Shown piece after piece: positions 12,395-23,466 of a stretch of DNA of 64,000 bases (position 1 is the stretch's first letter; the number at the start of each line of letters is the position of its first letter). Origin of the DNA: Gorsachius magnificus (Eukaryota; Chordata; Aves; Pelecaniformes; Ardeidae); assembly GCA_034008185.1 (NCBI GenBank), contig CM067085.1, forward strand, positions 53,874,602 through 53,938,601, given 5' to 3'. The notes below the pieces were generated by a model that did no database searches, was not told the origin of the DNA, and was given only the letters and a program-made list of their open reading frames with translations. A program made the position numbers and the translations under genes.

Positions 12395-12982
12395 TGTTGT
12401 GGTTTAAACCCAGACAGCAACTAAGCACCACAGAGCCACTTGCCCACTCCACACCGCCCCACCCCACGGTGGGATGGGGGAGAGAATTGGAAGAGTAAAA
12501 GTGAGAACTTGTGGGCTGAGATAAAGATGGCTTAATAGGTAAAGCAGAAGCCACACAGGCAAGCAAAGCAAAACAAGGAATTCATTCACTACTGGCCATC
12601 GGCAGGCAGGTGTTCAGCCATCTCCAGGAAAGCAGGGCTCCATCACGCGGAATGGTTATGTGGGAAGACAAGCGCCATCACTCTGAACACGTCGTGTCTG
12701 TCCCTCTTCCTCCCCCAGCTTTATGTGCTGAGCATGACATCATATGGTATGGAATATCCCTTTGGGCAGTTGGGGTCAGCTGTCCTGGCTGTGCCCCTTC
12801 CGACCTTCTTGTGCACCTGGCAGAGCATGGGAAGCTGAAAAGTCCTTGACTGGTGTAAGCACTGTTTAGCAACAACTAAACATCCCTGCATTATCAACGG
12901 TATTCTCATTCTAAATCCAAAATACAGCACTGTGCCAGCTACTAGAAAGAAAATCAACACTATCTCAGCTGAAACCAGGACA
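12395..12982 (-). mobile_element. Solo LTR 2 of the same ERVL-like family, inverted
   Basis: This 588-bp element reads on the minus strand from TGTCCTGG (at 12982) to CCACAACA (at 12395). It is homologous along its length to solo LTR 1, and even the chance open frames share a DIIWYGI.LW peptide. AGCT directly flanks both ends (12391-12394 and 12983-12986). A fifth duplicated base is ambiguous, since AAGCT precedes and AGCTA follows, so either one base has changed or the terminal A is shared. On the minus strand the TATA box of LTR 1 corresponds to CATAAAG (12719-12725) and the ATTAAA signal to ATTAAG (12531-12536), so both control signals are eroded. No internal retroviral genes adjoin it. 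Confidence 0.88.
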
Positions 12983-14231
12983 AGCTATTCTTTGACAAAT
13001 GGGCAGAATGGCTGATCTGAATGCTGCACTTGGATTTCTGCATGTTCATATAACTGGTTTGTACCTCATGATAATATAATTGATGCTAAGTAAAAAAAGG
13101 AGACAGCTGCTGCTATGTGCAGATGTGATCTGAAACCACAAATTTGTCACCTTACTATGATTTAAACAGTTTCCTTACTCTAAAAGTTTGGCTCACAATT
13201 CACTGGTTCTACTTGAGAAATAAGATAGTACTCATTATAATCAAGGTAAAGACGAACTCTCCAGCTGAGTTACTAGTAAAAATCCAAAGGTTGAACTGAG
13301 TTCTGGGCTCACTACTACTCAGACCTAGTCTAGTCTTTGAGTAGCAAGCTGAAAGCTGGCTGCTGTTTAAAACAATTTGCACACTCTGCTTAGACATAAC
13401 CTGGTAGCAGTCCTCTTATTTGCATCTCTATTCCTTTCAAAATTGTGATGGCTAGGTTGTATCCTATTATGTGGTGAGAGATCTTTGAGATGCTACAGAT
13501 GTATATATTTAACTTTTTTTTTCATTTTCACGAGACTACTGTGTATTAGTGATTCTGCATTTCAGCTCTTGAGATTTCACTGTACAGATTTCATAACCAG
13601 GTTAATTGAACTGTTTGTTTCTGGAGATTATTGGGATGGAAAAAAGTGTTTATTTGATGCGTATAGATGAACAAACCAGTATGGATTATCTTACAGATCC
13701 TACTAGTTTTATTCTTTGAAAAATTAAAAGCTGGATTTCAGTAAGCACAAGTTGTTTTTATAGATATTTAATTAGTTTAGGAAAACTGATAAATTGGAAA
13801 TAAACTACTTTTCCCCTTCTTGTAGCAGTTGTGAGTATTTCACAAGCATAAAGATGCACTGATGCTGGTGCCAAATATGTTTGAGCCAAGCATAGCTCAA
13901 ATTCATGAGAGCTTTCCAAGCTGTTCAACGTGTTCCTTTTTGCATCCGTTTGATGTTTTTCTGGCTGGAATTTGTTCTTGTGTGCAAGTATTCTGTGCAG
14001 TCTTAAAAATCAGCAGTCTCGCAGTGCAAATGTTTGCATGTGTATTGTTCTACAGTAGAAACCTACAAGCACAAGGCTGTACAGCTGAACACTGTAGTGC
14101 TGTTGAAGGGATAGCCTAATATATTTCTTTTTTCCCCCTCTTACCTCTATGCCAGAAAATACACTTGTACATCTGCTGGCGCTCATGTTAAATATCTTCT
14201 GGTCCTCTTTGGGTCCACTCTCCCCCCACCC

Positions 14232-14254
14232 TTTTTTTTTTTTTTTTTTTTTTT
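14232..14254. repeat. Poly-T run (23 T)
   Basis: A simple mononucleotide tract preceded by a C-rich stretch. It could be the tail of a minus-strand retrocopy, but I recognise no retrocopy next to it. Confidence 0.9.
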
Positions 14255-15980
14255 AAAGGAGCAGCCTAACAAAGTTGTTTACAAGTTATTTTCTCAGGAG
14301 AATAATTTATTGGTTTAGTATCAGATTCTCCTGTTCACACAGGATCAGTACAAGGCTTGGCCTCCCTGAAGTTGGCGGGAATTTTGACAGTGAACAATGG
14401 GATCAGATTTTCAACCAAAGCATTTGGACAAATTTAAATCATGCCTAGACCTTGTGCAGCTTCTCTGCACAAAGCTAAATTTCTCCCAGAGGACAGAATA
14501 GTAAACTAATATGAATCCTGACATGTAGTGGTTCCAGCAGATGAGACTGGAACCCAGCAGAACAGAATTCTAAATGGTTATTTTAATTAATTTCTTGAAT
14601 TGTTTTACATATGGAGATGCTATAGGGGAGGGGGAGATTACATATTTATGTACATGTAAATTGGAAGAACTTTTTTCTTACCTTTTAACAAGAATTCCTC
14701 TTTAATGTTTTATAAATGTATCAACCTTACTACAGCTATCATGCTTACTGCAGGAGAGCTAACATTGAGTTTACAGCAGTGTTACTAGTATGTACCATAC
14801 TTCCTCTCAGCTGAACTTTAAAATTACTTTCATGTGGTTTGGACTTAAGGTAATTTCCGTTTATTTTCCTGTTTTAACCTGGGGCTTTTTTTTTTTTTAA
14901 ATGAGTGTTTGACAAGAGGACTTTAATATAATTTTTTTTTTTTTTTTACATTTTCCCTAAATGAGTCTAAATTGTGCCATGAGCAATATTAAAGATGTTA
15001 ATCTCGGATCCATTTTGTGGACAGATATTGCCAAAAATCATCTTCAAGTACACTTGGGAAGTGCAACAGATGCATGTAGTAATCACTGTTATTAAGCTAT
15101 TTAACACAAATGCATGAATTTTTTTAATAGCATTGCTATGGATAGTTTGTATGTTAGAATACAGACTTGGGCTTGAGCTACTGACTATGATGCTTAAGAT
15201 AAAAGATGTTATATATGTGCATAATAACTCACATATTCAAGAACTACTTAGTGTGACCCTACTGTATTTTCCTTGTTCTTGTTACTTCCAAATAGCCATT
15301 AATGGTTCTTCAGTACTGGAGTTGAACCACCAGTTTGGCCTTCCTGACTGCCATAAGTCTCCGAGAATATAAAGACCAGTTCTAGATCATTATTTCTAAA
15401 CTGAGATTAGATGTTCACTATAGGACATTATTTGAAAGAGAATTCTTTTTTTATTATTTGGGATACTGGTATGAATCGTGGACTTTCCAAAACATCCTTC
15501 TGTAAGCAAGTAAAGTCATGCCATTTCACTCTTGTTAACCTGTGTAAGCTCTGGCTAAATAACAAAATGTACTGTTAACAATCTTTGTAATTTTGTCTGA
15601 TTTGGGGCTTTGTTCACCAGATGAATTAACTAGAGCTCACTTAATTGCTTTTTACTCCAAAGTTTATGGTGGAAGCTTGCTGTTTTCTGACTGTTTTTTC
15701 TGCTTAGACTATGAACATTTATTTTGGTTTACTGCTTGGCTCTAAATGAGGGGTTCTTACTGTAAAGTGTCTGTCTAGACCTAATGCCTCTGAAATTTTC
15801 CGCCGCTGAAGTGAATCCCCCAGGCTTCCTGTCACGTGTCTCCATAATCCCTTTGGTCTGATGCAGTTTGCAATATCAGTCACCAAAACTGGAAGTACCA
15901 CTTTTACTCTTAGAAAAACTCTTACAGTCTGTATTGGACACAGCCATAAATAAATCCATGGCATCATTATAACAAAATAT

Positions 15981-16008
15981 GGGGGGGGTTGTGGTGGGGT
16001 GGGTGGGG
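15981..16008 (+). other. Predicted G-quadruplex motif
   Basis: The G runs are 15981-15988 (8 G), 15996-15999 (4 G), 16001-16003 (3 G) and 16005-16008 (4 G), with loops of 7, 1 and 1 bases. This meets the canonical rule of four runs of at least 3 G with loops of 1-7. Whether it folds in vivo cannot be judged from sequence. Confidence 0.7.
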
Positions 16009-16346
16009 TTGTACTTCACTGAAGTGCTCAGGTTTGGTGCAATCTATTAGGACGCTTTTCTAGCTGGATGTATTTGGTCTGTACATGTTGCCTTATAAAA
16101 CAGCTTTCATAGAAGTCTTAAAAGGCTTGTTTCAGTGACTCTTCCAAGACTTTATCATTTCTGCTTGAAGAAGCAGTCACGTGCAAAATTCCTAGGACCT
16201 TCTTTTCAAAAGCAGTGCTGTATGGCCTGCTTTCTCCACACAGATTTATCATTGAAGCTTAGTTTAAGGTAACCGTAAATTCCAGCGATCCTTATTCTGT
16301 TTGGATAAATGACTCGGGAATAAAAATAACAGCTTTTGGTCTACAT

Positions 16347-16369
16347 CCCCCCCCCCCCCCCCCCCCCCC
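16347..16369. repeat. Poly-C run (23 C)
   Basis: Twenty-three uninterrupted C on the + strand, that is poly-G on the minus strand, about 340 bases from the G-quadruplex motif. The true length is likely uncertain because such runs sequence poorly. Confidence 0.9.
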
Positions 16370-19300
16370 GTACGTGCAGCGGTCTTGTGTCACACTTCAT
16401 TGTGCCATGCTCCATTCTCCCTGTTACCTGATTGCCATCAGTGTCGTCTGATGTCTTGTTTCCATTTTGGTATAGTAGCACAAGCAGGCAGTTGATCTGG
16501 AAAGGTGAAGCACACACAGCCACAGTAGATACTTGGCTGGTTTCCTTCTCGCTTGTGTGAAATTCCTCCCTCTACAAGTTCCATTCACTCAAATACCTCC
16601 CCCACAACTTCTTGACAGTAGAGTCTTGTTAATGTGAGGTCCTGTTCATCTTTTTAGAGCCATACCCTTATCTTTTCAGGTTTAATTTATTAGAAGCTTT
16701 TTTTTGATGAATACACAAAATCAGGCTCCTAAACTATAGGGTTATAGAATTTCTTTACAGCACATCAAATACAGGAACAGTTGAAAACAGTAACAAACAA
16801 AACTAACAACTTATTATATGTTGCACTTTTAATTAACAGTTTAAAAATAAAGCTACTCAAGTGAATAATTTACATTTAGATATCAGATTAAACTTAAAAA
16901 AATCAATAGAAAGTTCTTCTCTTTCTGTATTGATTATTTTCCTCTGGCATTTGCAAAGAAGCAAAGTTTTAGTAAAAATCTTAACTGAGAAGAATGAGAA
17001 GTAATGCAGATCTGAATCTTAATACTGCAGTTCAAAACTACATCCTCTTCCATGTAATACTGAAACAGTTTTTAACCTCTGATGAATTTTTTTCTATGTT
17101 CCATTCAATCCAAACTCAGCACATCTGAAAAATGAATGAAGAATGCAAGAAAAAAAATTAAGGAAGAGGTTTTTGTATACAGCATAGTGTAAAACTCCCT
17201 AAATTTTATAAACCTCTATGATACCTATTAGCTTTAAACCTTGATGATTATCTAGAAGGACTTCTGTTGAATGTTTGGGGGAGGCGGGGGAGTTCAGTTG
17301 GTTGATAGTAAACCTCACAGTAGAGAGATTTAATCTGGCAAACTGCTCTTGATTGTTTATTTTCTGAAGATGTCAGAACTTTCTGTTATTATCTTCTTGA
17401 TTTCTAAACTAGTTTAATGTGCTTCCTGTTATTGATTTCTATTCTTGATTTGAAGGATGAGTGAAAATAATTTGGAAGAGCTTTTGATTAATTGCTGTCT
17501 AGTTGTGCTATGTGCTTTGTATAAATAGACTGTCTTACTCCTCTAGCTCTTCAGATTGGAAAAATGCCAGTGAAATAGTATTGAATTAAATGTAATTATT
17601 AAATAATGTAATGTAGTCATCAAAAATCTGTGCAGAATGGTTGATCTGTGGTAGTTAATATGTATGCCTGTAAGTCATATTTCCTGTAACTATTTTAAAG
17701 GAGTCTGTAGTGAGGATTCAGGAATCAGTAATCATAGGAACATATTATTTTGAAAGGCTTGATATTGAATCCTAAAACTAGGATTTTCAGGTGTAGTAAT
17801 TCAGTTTAGTTCTAATGATAGTAATAAATTTTCTGCTACTCCTAAAGATTTAGCCCATATGCTTGAGGCTATGATATCTTTTGGATGCAAGTGTGCTATT
17901 CCTACTGGAATATATTACAGTACACTGAAAAGCAGAATTAGTCATGGAAATATTTAGTTTAGGGCTAAAGGTTTTGGTGTTATTTAATCTGCTTTAGTAC
18001 AAATTAAAAAATACCCTACACCTTGCACAGCATAGGGTGGGCTGGTCGGATCTGCTGCAACAAGAGCTGAGTATGTCATGGAGGCAACAACATCCAGGCT
18101 ACTTCTAAACCACGCCCATAGTGATTGCTGTGATTCATAGCCTTGTATGAATGCTATGGTGCGAGTTTCAGAATGAGCACTGCATGAATTACAGAAGGAA
18201 TTTTTCCTTGCATTTACAGAGAGGATTGTGCAGGTCAGTTATGCAAACTATTATTTTATCATCATAAGATCTGAGGCAGTGCTGGCTGCACTTGAAGACA
18301 AGATATAAAACTTAGTGGCCTAATAAGGTGATACATATGGTTATAAAATGGTCCTTCATTTTCTTAATATGTTGTACTTGTTCTGCGAACAAGTCTACTT
18401 AGCCAGGCCTCTGTGTGGAACATGGTGGCTGAAGTATGTTTTGAGGATCATGCATACCATGTTTTGATAGATTACTGAATATGCAAGTATTGTTAAGGGT
18501 GTTTAATGTATGGATTTCTTTTTTAGCTCTTCCACAGCTAAGCCCGTGGCAGATTCCATTTGTCTTGTTTCTGCTGTGTGGGGATTGCAAGCATGAGAAA
18601 TCTTGTGTCTTACCAGAACTGACTGTTATAAGCATTATGGATAGTTGTCTTATTTTGTTTTCTTTGCATAATACAACTTCTGATGGCAACTCCTGTGTGT
18701 GATTTTTTTCTTTTTTTTGAGGGCTGAATGTAATAATAGCAAGATAACAAATGTGTTCAAAAAGTGAGCAGTTAGAATAGCAATACAGTAGCTCAGATTC
18801 TTTTTCCCCATCAAATTTAAACAAAGTAGTGAGGCACTTAGGTTGTTATCCACTGGCTACTGTTTGGAGGTATATCAGCTTGCTTTTTTGGGGGGGAATT
18901 ACTGATTCTTTAACCAAAGTAGAAAAATATAAAATCTGAGAGAGATGAAGTACTGAGGTTAGTACTTCATATGGCATTTTGTACAATGTTGTAGGTCCAG
19001 TGGCATAGTCTTCTTGTATAATATGATGTAAGACTACAGAAAGCTTGCAATATAGAATCCACTATAGAATTCAGCACAATAAAGTAAAAACAGTGTGGAC
19101 TTCAGCAGAGGTTATGTCAGTATTCCAAACACTAAATCTTTGCAGCATCCAGGGGATAGGATACAAATTGTAACAAGACCCACTTGAGAGGAACTGCTAA
19201 GATGAAAACCAAAGCCCATGAGATTGCAATTATGGAAGCTGGCTAACTGTGAGATCAGAAATAAGCAACTGTGACTCCCCAGGATGTATGGTATAGTTTA

Positions 19301-22300
19301 AAAAAACATACTCTGGAAATTCTTCAATATTCTGTGTCTTATTTAAAAACAGCTTCTTTGAATCTGAAGAATTTATTTCACATATGGAAGCAATGGACCA
19401 AAGTACATGGAGACACTGCACCTGAAGTGTTAGTTCTGTTACTTTACGTGAAGCTAGAATGTTCTCTTGTGCTTCTGACCAGTACCAAAGAAATACGATA
19501 CCATGAGTCTGATGCTGTCTGATGACACTGATGGCATCAGTCTCTGATAGTGCTTAATCTCTGAGGCAGAGAAGCCAGATTAGAGACCTATTTGACCAGG
19601 GAAGCCAGAAATGAAGTGGGCATCTCATCTCCATTGTGCATTACTGGAGTTCATACACACTTTTTGTGGGCCAAAACCAGTTTGGTCTGAAGCGCCAGAC
19701 CCAGTTCTGGCTCTTCCACATGAGTTTTACATGGTGGCTACTGGTCCATCCCAGCTTGTTCAGATGGGTGTTAATGATTTACATGCTACCTGAGAGTCAG
19801 CTTATTCCTCTCGATGTTATCTTCATTGGGTACACAATTGAATACAACTATGGCAGGCAGTCACCACAGAATACTTTGCTGCTTCCCCTAAATCTAGCCA
19901 TCTGAAGGTATGTTTGGATACATGGCAAACAGAACAAAATCACAGGTAGACCTTCATTTTACAAAACCATATTTCCAAAATCCAGGAAGAGAAGAGGTCA
20001 TCTTTTTGAATGCTGTCACAGGGTGATACCTACCTGAAGGCACTGCTCAGAACAATGAGACCTTGTCTATATCTGTCTAGCTCTTAACTGAGCTGGGAAA
20101 ACAAGAAAAGCACAGATAATTATTACAGTGGAGGCTTACCCGAAAGCTCTGGACTACATCTATCCTGCTGTAGTGTTTTAGCTAAATGTGGCAAAGAAGC
20201 ACAGATGAACTTGTAACAACTTTGCATCCTTTGTAACACATTTGGGGCAGGGATTCAAAATGCAGTAGTAACCCGACTGCTAGCTGGGTGTAGATATGCA
20301 GAAAATCAGAGAACGGTCTGGGGCTGATGTGACTGATAAGGCCATGGGCATGTGCCAGCCTCCTAAGCTAGAACACCCAAACATGAGCGCCTGACATGGC
20401 AGACGTCTCAGCTGGTGATGGAAGCACCATGTGCAAGGCCTGGGCCACCAGCCAAGACCCAGACGTTCGGGGGGGTCAGGAGTGTCCAGTTCCCATTACA
20501 GTGGTTCAAACTGGACTGGAGGGGGCAGGAACCTTCAGTGGTGTGACTATAGTGTGTGTGTGTCCTAGAACAGAAATCTTAGACTAGAAATTACTGTCTA
20601 CTCCCACACCTATCTTGGTTAATGACAATGATAATAGAGTAATAGCATCAGTGCTGTATTAATTGTTACACTAGTACTTGTGACTTGACTCTGTGGAGTT
20701 GCTTGTGGTGTACATTTCTTAAGACAACACAGTTTCAATATAACCACATGCTGTTTGTGTTTTCTCTGAAAAGTGATGCTCTGAGGAGGATATTGGGCCA
20801 GATCACCTTCAAAAGTCTCTTTCAGCAGGAATTATTCTGTGATTTTTTTTGTACAATTTTTCTTTGAATATTTTCATTCAAAATTTACTAGTTTGTTATG
20901 AGCATATCGTTTTGCAAACAATAGACCTCATGGAAAGGGTTTGCTTTGTGAAGATCTTGAAGAGAAAAGGACATTCATTGAAATTACCATGAAATGGATT
21001 TAGGAGTGGATCGATTTTTGCTGTGTTTCTTGACATACTTTTCAGTGAAGCTAGCATGAGAACTATGGTTGCTTCTAGTAACTATCAAGGGTCCAGCCTA
21101 AGCTCTGTTAGAGTCACATTGAGAGTCTCCCTTTGACCTCAGGCTGAAGCTCCTGGGAGAGAAAGAAATGCAACTCAGTCTTCGGTTTTATACTCATTAG
21201 CCAAGAGTGAATCCTCCCAAAGCAATTTATGGAAGATAATGAAACAACTTAATTTGCCATCAAGATGCTTCAATTTGCATTCTTCTCAGTTGCATTCAGT
21301 CTCAATAAAATTGGATCATTATTTATCTCTAATTTCAATTCTTTCAATTCTTAAGCTAAATTGTTTACCAGAAGGAATTTTTACTGTCTCTCTCTCCAAC
21401 AACAATTTATTAAGCACAGCATAAACACTGAAAATAAATCAAAAGCAAATTGAGGCTCTTGCTGACTTACTGAACTTGTAGTTTCTTCATATAGCTCTTC
21501 TTATGCAAAGCAAAGAGACTCAATTATTTGCAGTTAATTGTATGCTAATGAAAGATTTTTAACCTCCTATAAACCCTGAAGTAGGGAGTGTACATGGAGA
21601 ACTCATACCTGGTAGAAGTATGAGACTTGACTCATTCAGATGAGTTGTACATAATAATCTAAAATAGCCTTAAGAGGCAAGGAGAGCAGAGATGGCTCAG
21701 TTACCTGGACTGAGAGGGGAAAAATTAATTTTGCGATGGTACAGTGGATTCTGAGAGGGGTATGGAAGGTGGTAGGGTAGGTCCTCTCCTGTTCCTGTGC
21801 TTGTCCTCTGTCCTAGGCAAGTGCCTGCTTTGTCCAAGCCTAATACCAGTCATATCTGTGCCTGCAACCTAGTGCTACTCTGTCTTCATTGTCTTATTGC
21901 AGTTTTGTGCCTGCTAAATTCTTTTCACTGTGTATTTGACTAGGTAGAACTGTAGCTGGCAAGGAATATGTAGGCTGCTTTCTCATTCTGTTGCTACTGT
22001 GTGGTTATGCGTATGAGATACTAAACTTAAGCCAAAATGCAGGAAACTACCCTGCCAAGAAAATTTTTTTAGATATGCAACAGCTACTCTACAGCTTTTC
22101 AGCACTGATAGTGGTATGGTACAAGGAAAAAGGGTTTGTGGTACCTGATTCCAGCATGTAAATACTGTTTTAACGTAAATCACTGATGTAGGTTTATTGG
22201 GCATGATACAGATGAGAAATGTATCTAATAGCATAATCACAAAATTAAAGTAAGTTAGAGTATGAAAATACTAGTGGTTGCAGAGTTCAAAATCTATAAT

Positions 22301-23358
22301 CCTTGCTTTATTGAATGTTTAAAAAACCCCAACAAAACAACCCAAAACAAAAAGCCCCTTTCTAGTTCAGTTAAATGAAAGGAATAAATGGGTTAACATT
22401 CTGAAGAATGTGAATATGAGTCAGAGTAAGATGCTTTACATATCTGCAGTAGATTTACTATTCATAAAGATGGGATTCCTAGAATACAGCAGTAGAGGAA
22501 TCATTGCATCAGGATTATACATATTAAATAACAACCTCAAGGCAAAATGCAGGGTGATGAAATGCTAAAGACTGCAGAGCTAGTAGTAACTGTGTTGTAT
22601 TTCTGTATTGGACTGCCTGAGACTATTCTGTCTCTCCAAAATAAAATGTATTTAGGAAAAGGAGGTGAGGGACATAAAGTTTGGAACCTGCTGGGTTTGG
22701 AAAACTATTTATGAAGGCTTGTTTTGCCTTTTATAGGATTGACAGGTTAGACTGTGGGAGCCATAATTTGATATGACATTGCTATTTTAGTTACATTGAA
22801 TTATCCTTTTAGAAAGATAGGTGCAGTGAATAAATGTAGGTAAATGTTAAGTGATGTTTTATGATAGTAGACTTCATATGCTCTGCATAACTACCTTATT
22901 TTCATTATTTAGGTAATATACCGTATTTTAGCACAGTATTATCCCCAAGGAAAAATAAACAGATTTATCTCTTGCAGATTAGTGTTTAAAAATACTGGTG
23001 ATCCATGTGCCTACAAACTTGCATTAATGAAAATAAACACTCAGCTGTTTGTTACTATATAAATGTTATTAAAAATAATGGGGAGATTAAATATTAGGAA
23101 AATATTAGAAAAAGATATGAAAGATGATCTGCAAGTTATATAATCAAATCTCATTTTACATTATTTTAAAACCACCTATTTTTTACACTTGTCTTCCTTA
23201 TCTTCTCTCTTTCTCTGTCAGTATTCATCCTTCTCTAGATATGAAGTATTTGAACAAAAAGGCAAACTACTAGAAAATTGAAACTGTTTCAAGTCTGCAG
23301 AAAATGAAAACGTTAAAACCATCACTCCATTCTGTATACACCATTTTGTATTTCACAG

Positions 23359-23466
23359 GTGGACAGCAAAGAACTCCAGAAGGCTGATAAACAGCCAGAG
23401 ACATACTGTAATTTAGAGCACAAAATCAGCAGGAGCTGTGATTCTTGCTCTGGATAGGCAAATCAG
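23359..23466 (+). other. Weak candidate spliced exon (108 bp), possibly non-coding RNA
   Basis: A pyrimidine-containing acceptor ending TATTTCACAG precedes this 108-base segment, and a good donor, CAG followed by GTAAAG, ends it. The first frame stays open for 32 codons, including DSKELQKADKQPETYCNLEH, and then meets a TAG four codons before the donor. Frames 2 and 3 are closed. It could be an exon of a long non-coding RNA, an exon carrying a stop codon, or a chance pairing of splice-like sites. Nothing in it matches a family I recognise. Confidence 0.2.

Larger units (their letters stand above)
12988..23358. other. Unique AT-rich non-coding sequence with G- and C-rich tracts
   Basis: No gene was recognised. 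The interval contains poly-T (14232-14254), a quadruplex-type G tract (15981-16008), poly-C (16347-16369) and a less AT-rich patch near 20230-20590 that I could not assign. A 141-codon open frame on the minus strand at 18399-18824 lacks motifs, and I treat it as chance. Confidence 0.5.

Noticed and set aside
12610..12849. 79-codon frame on the + strand
   Set aside because: It lies inside solo LTR 2, and its apparent peptide similarity to a frame at 6545-6931 reflects LTR homology, not a protein.
6620..12982. The two LTRs as the ends of one provirus
   Set aside because: They are in opposite orientation, have different flanking duplications, and enclose no retroviral genes.
15719..15967. 82-codon minus-strand frame with a protein-like C-terminus
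   Set aside because: No motif, splice sites or poly(A) context could be identified. It is not enough to call an exon.
18399..18824. 141-codon open frame on the minus strand
   Set aside because: It is the longest non-repeat frame, but it has no motif and no convincing splice or start context, and it overlaps competing frames. It is plausible by chance in 64 kb.
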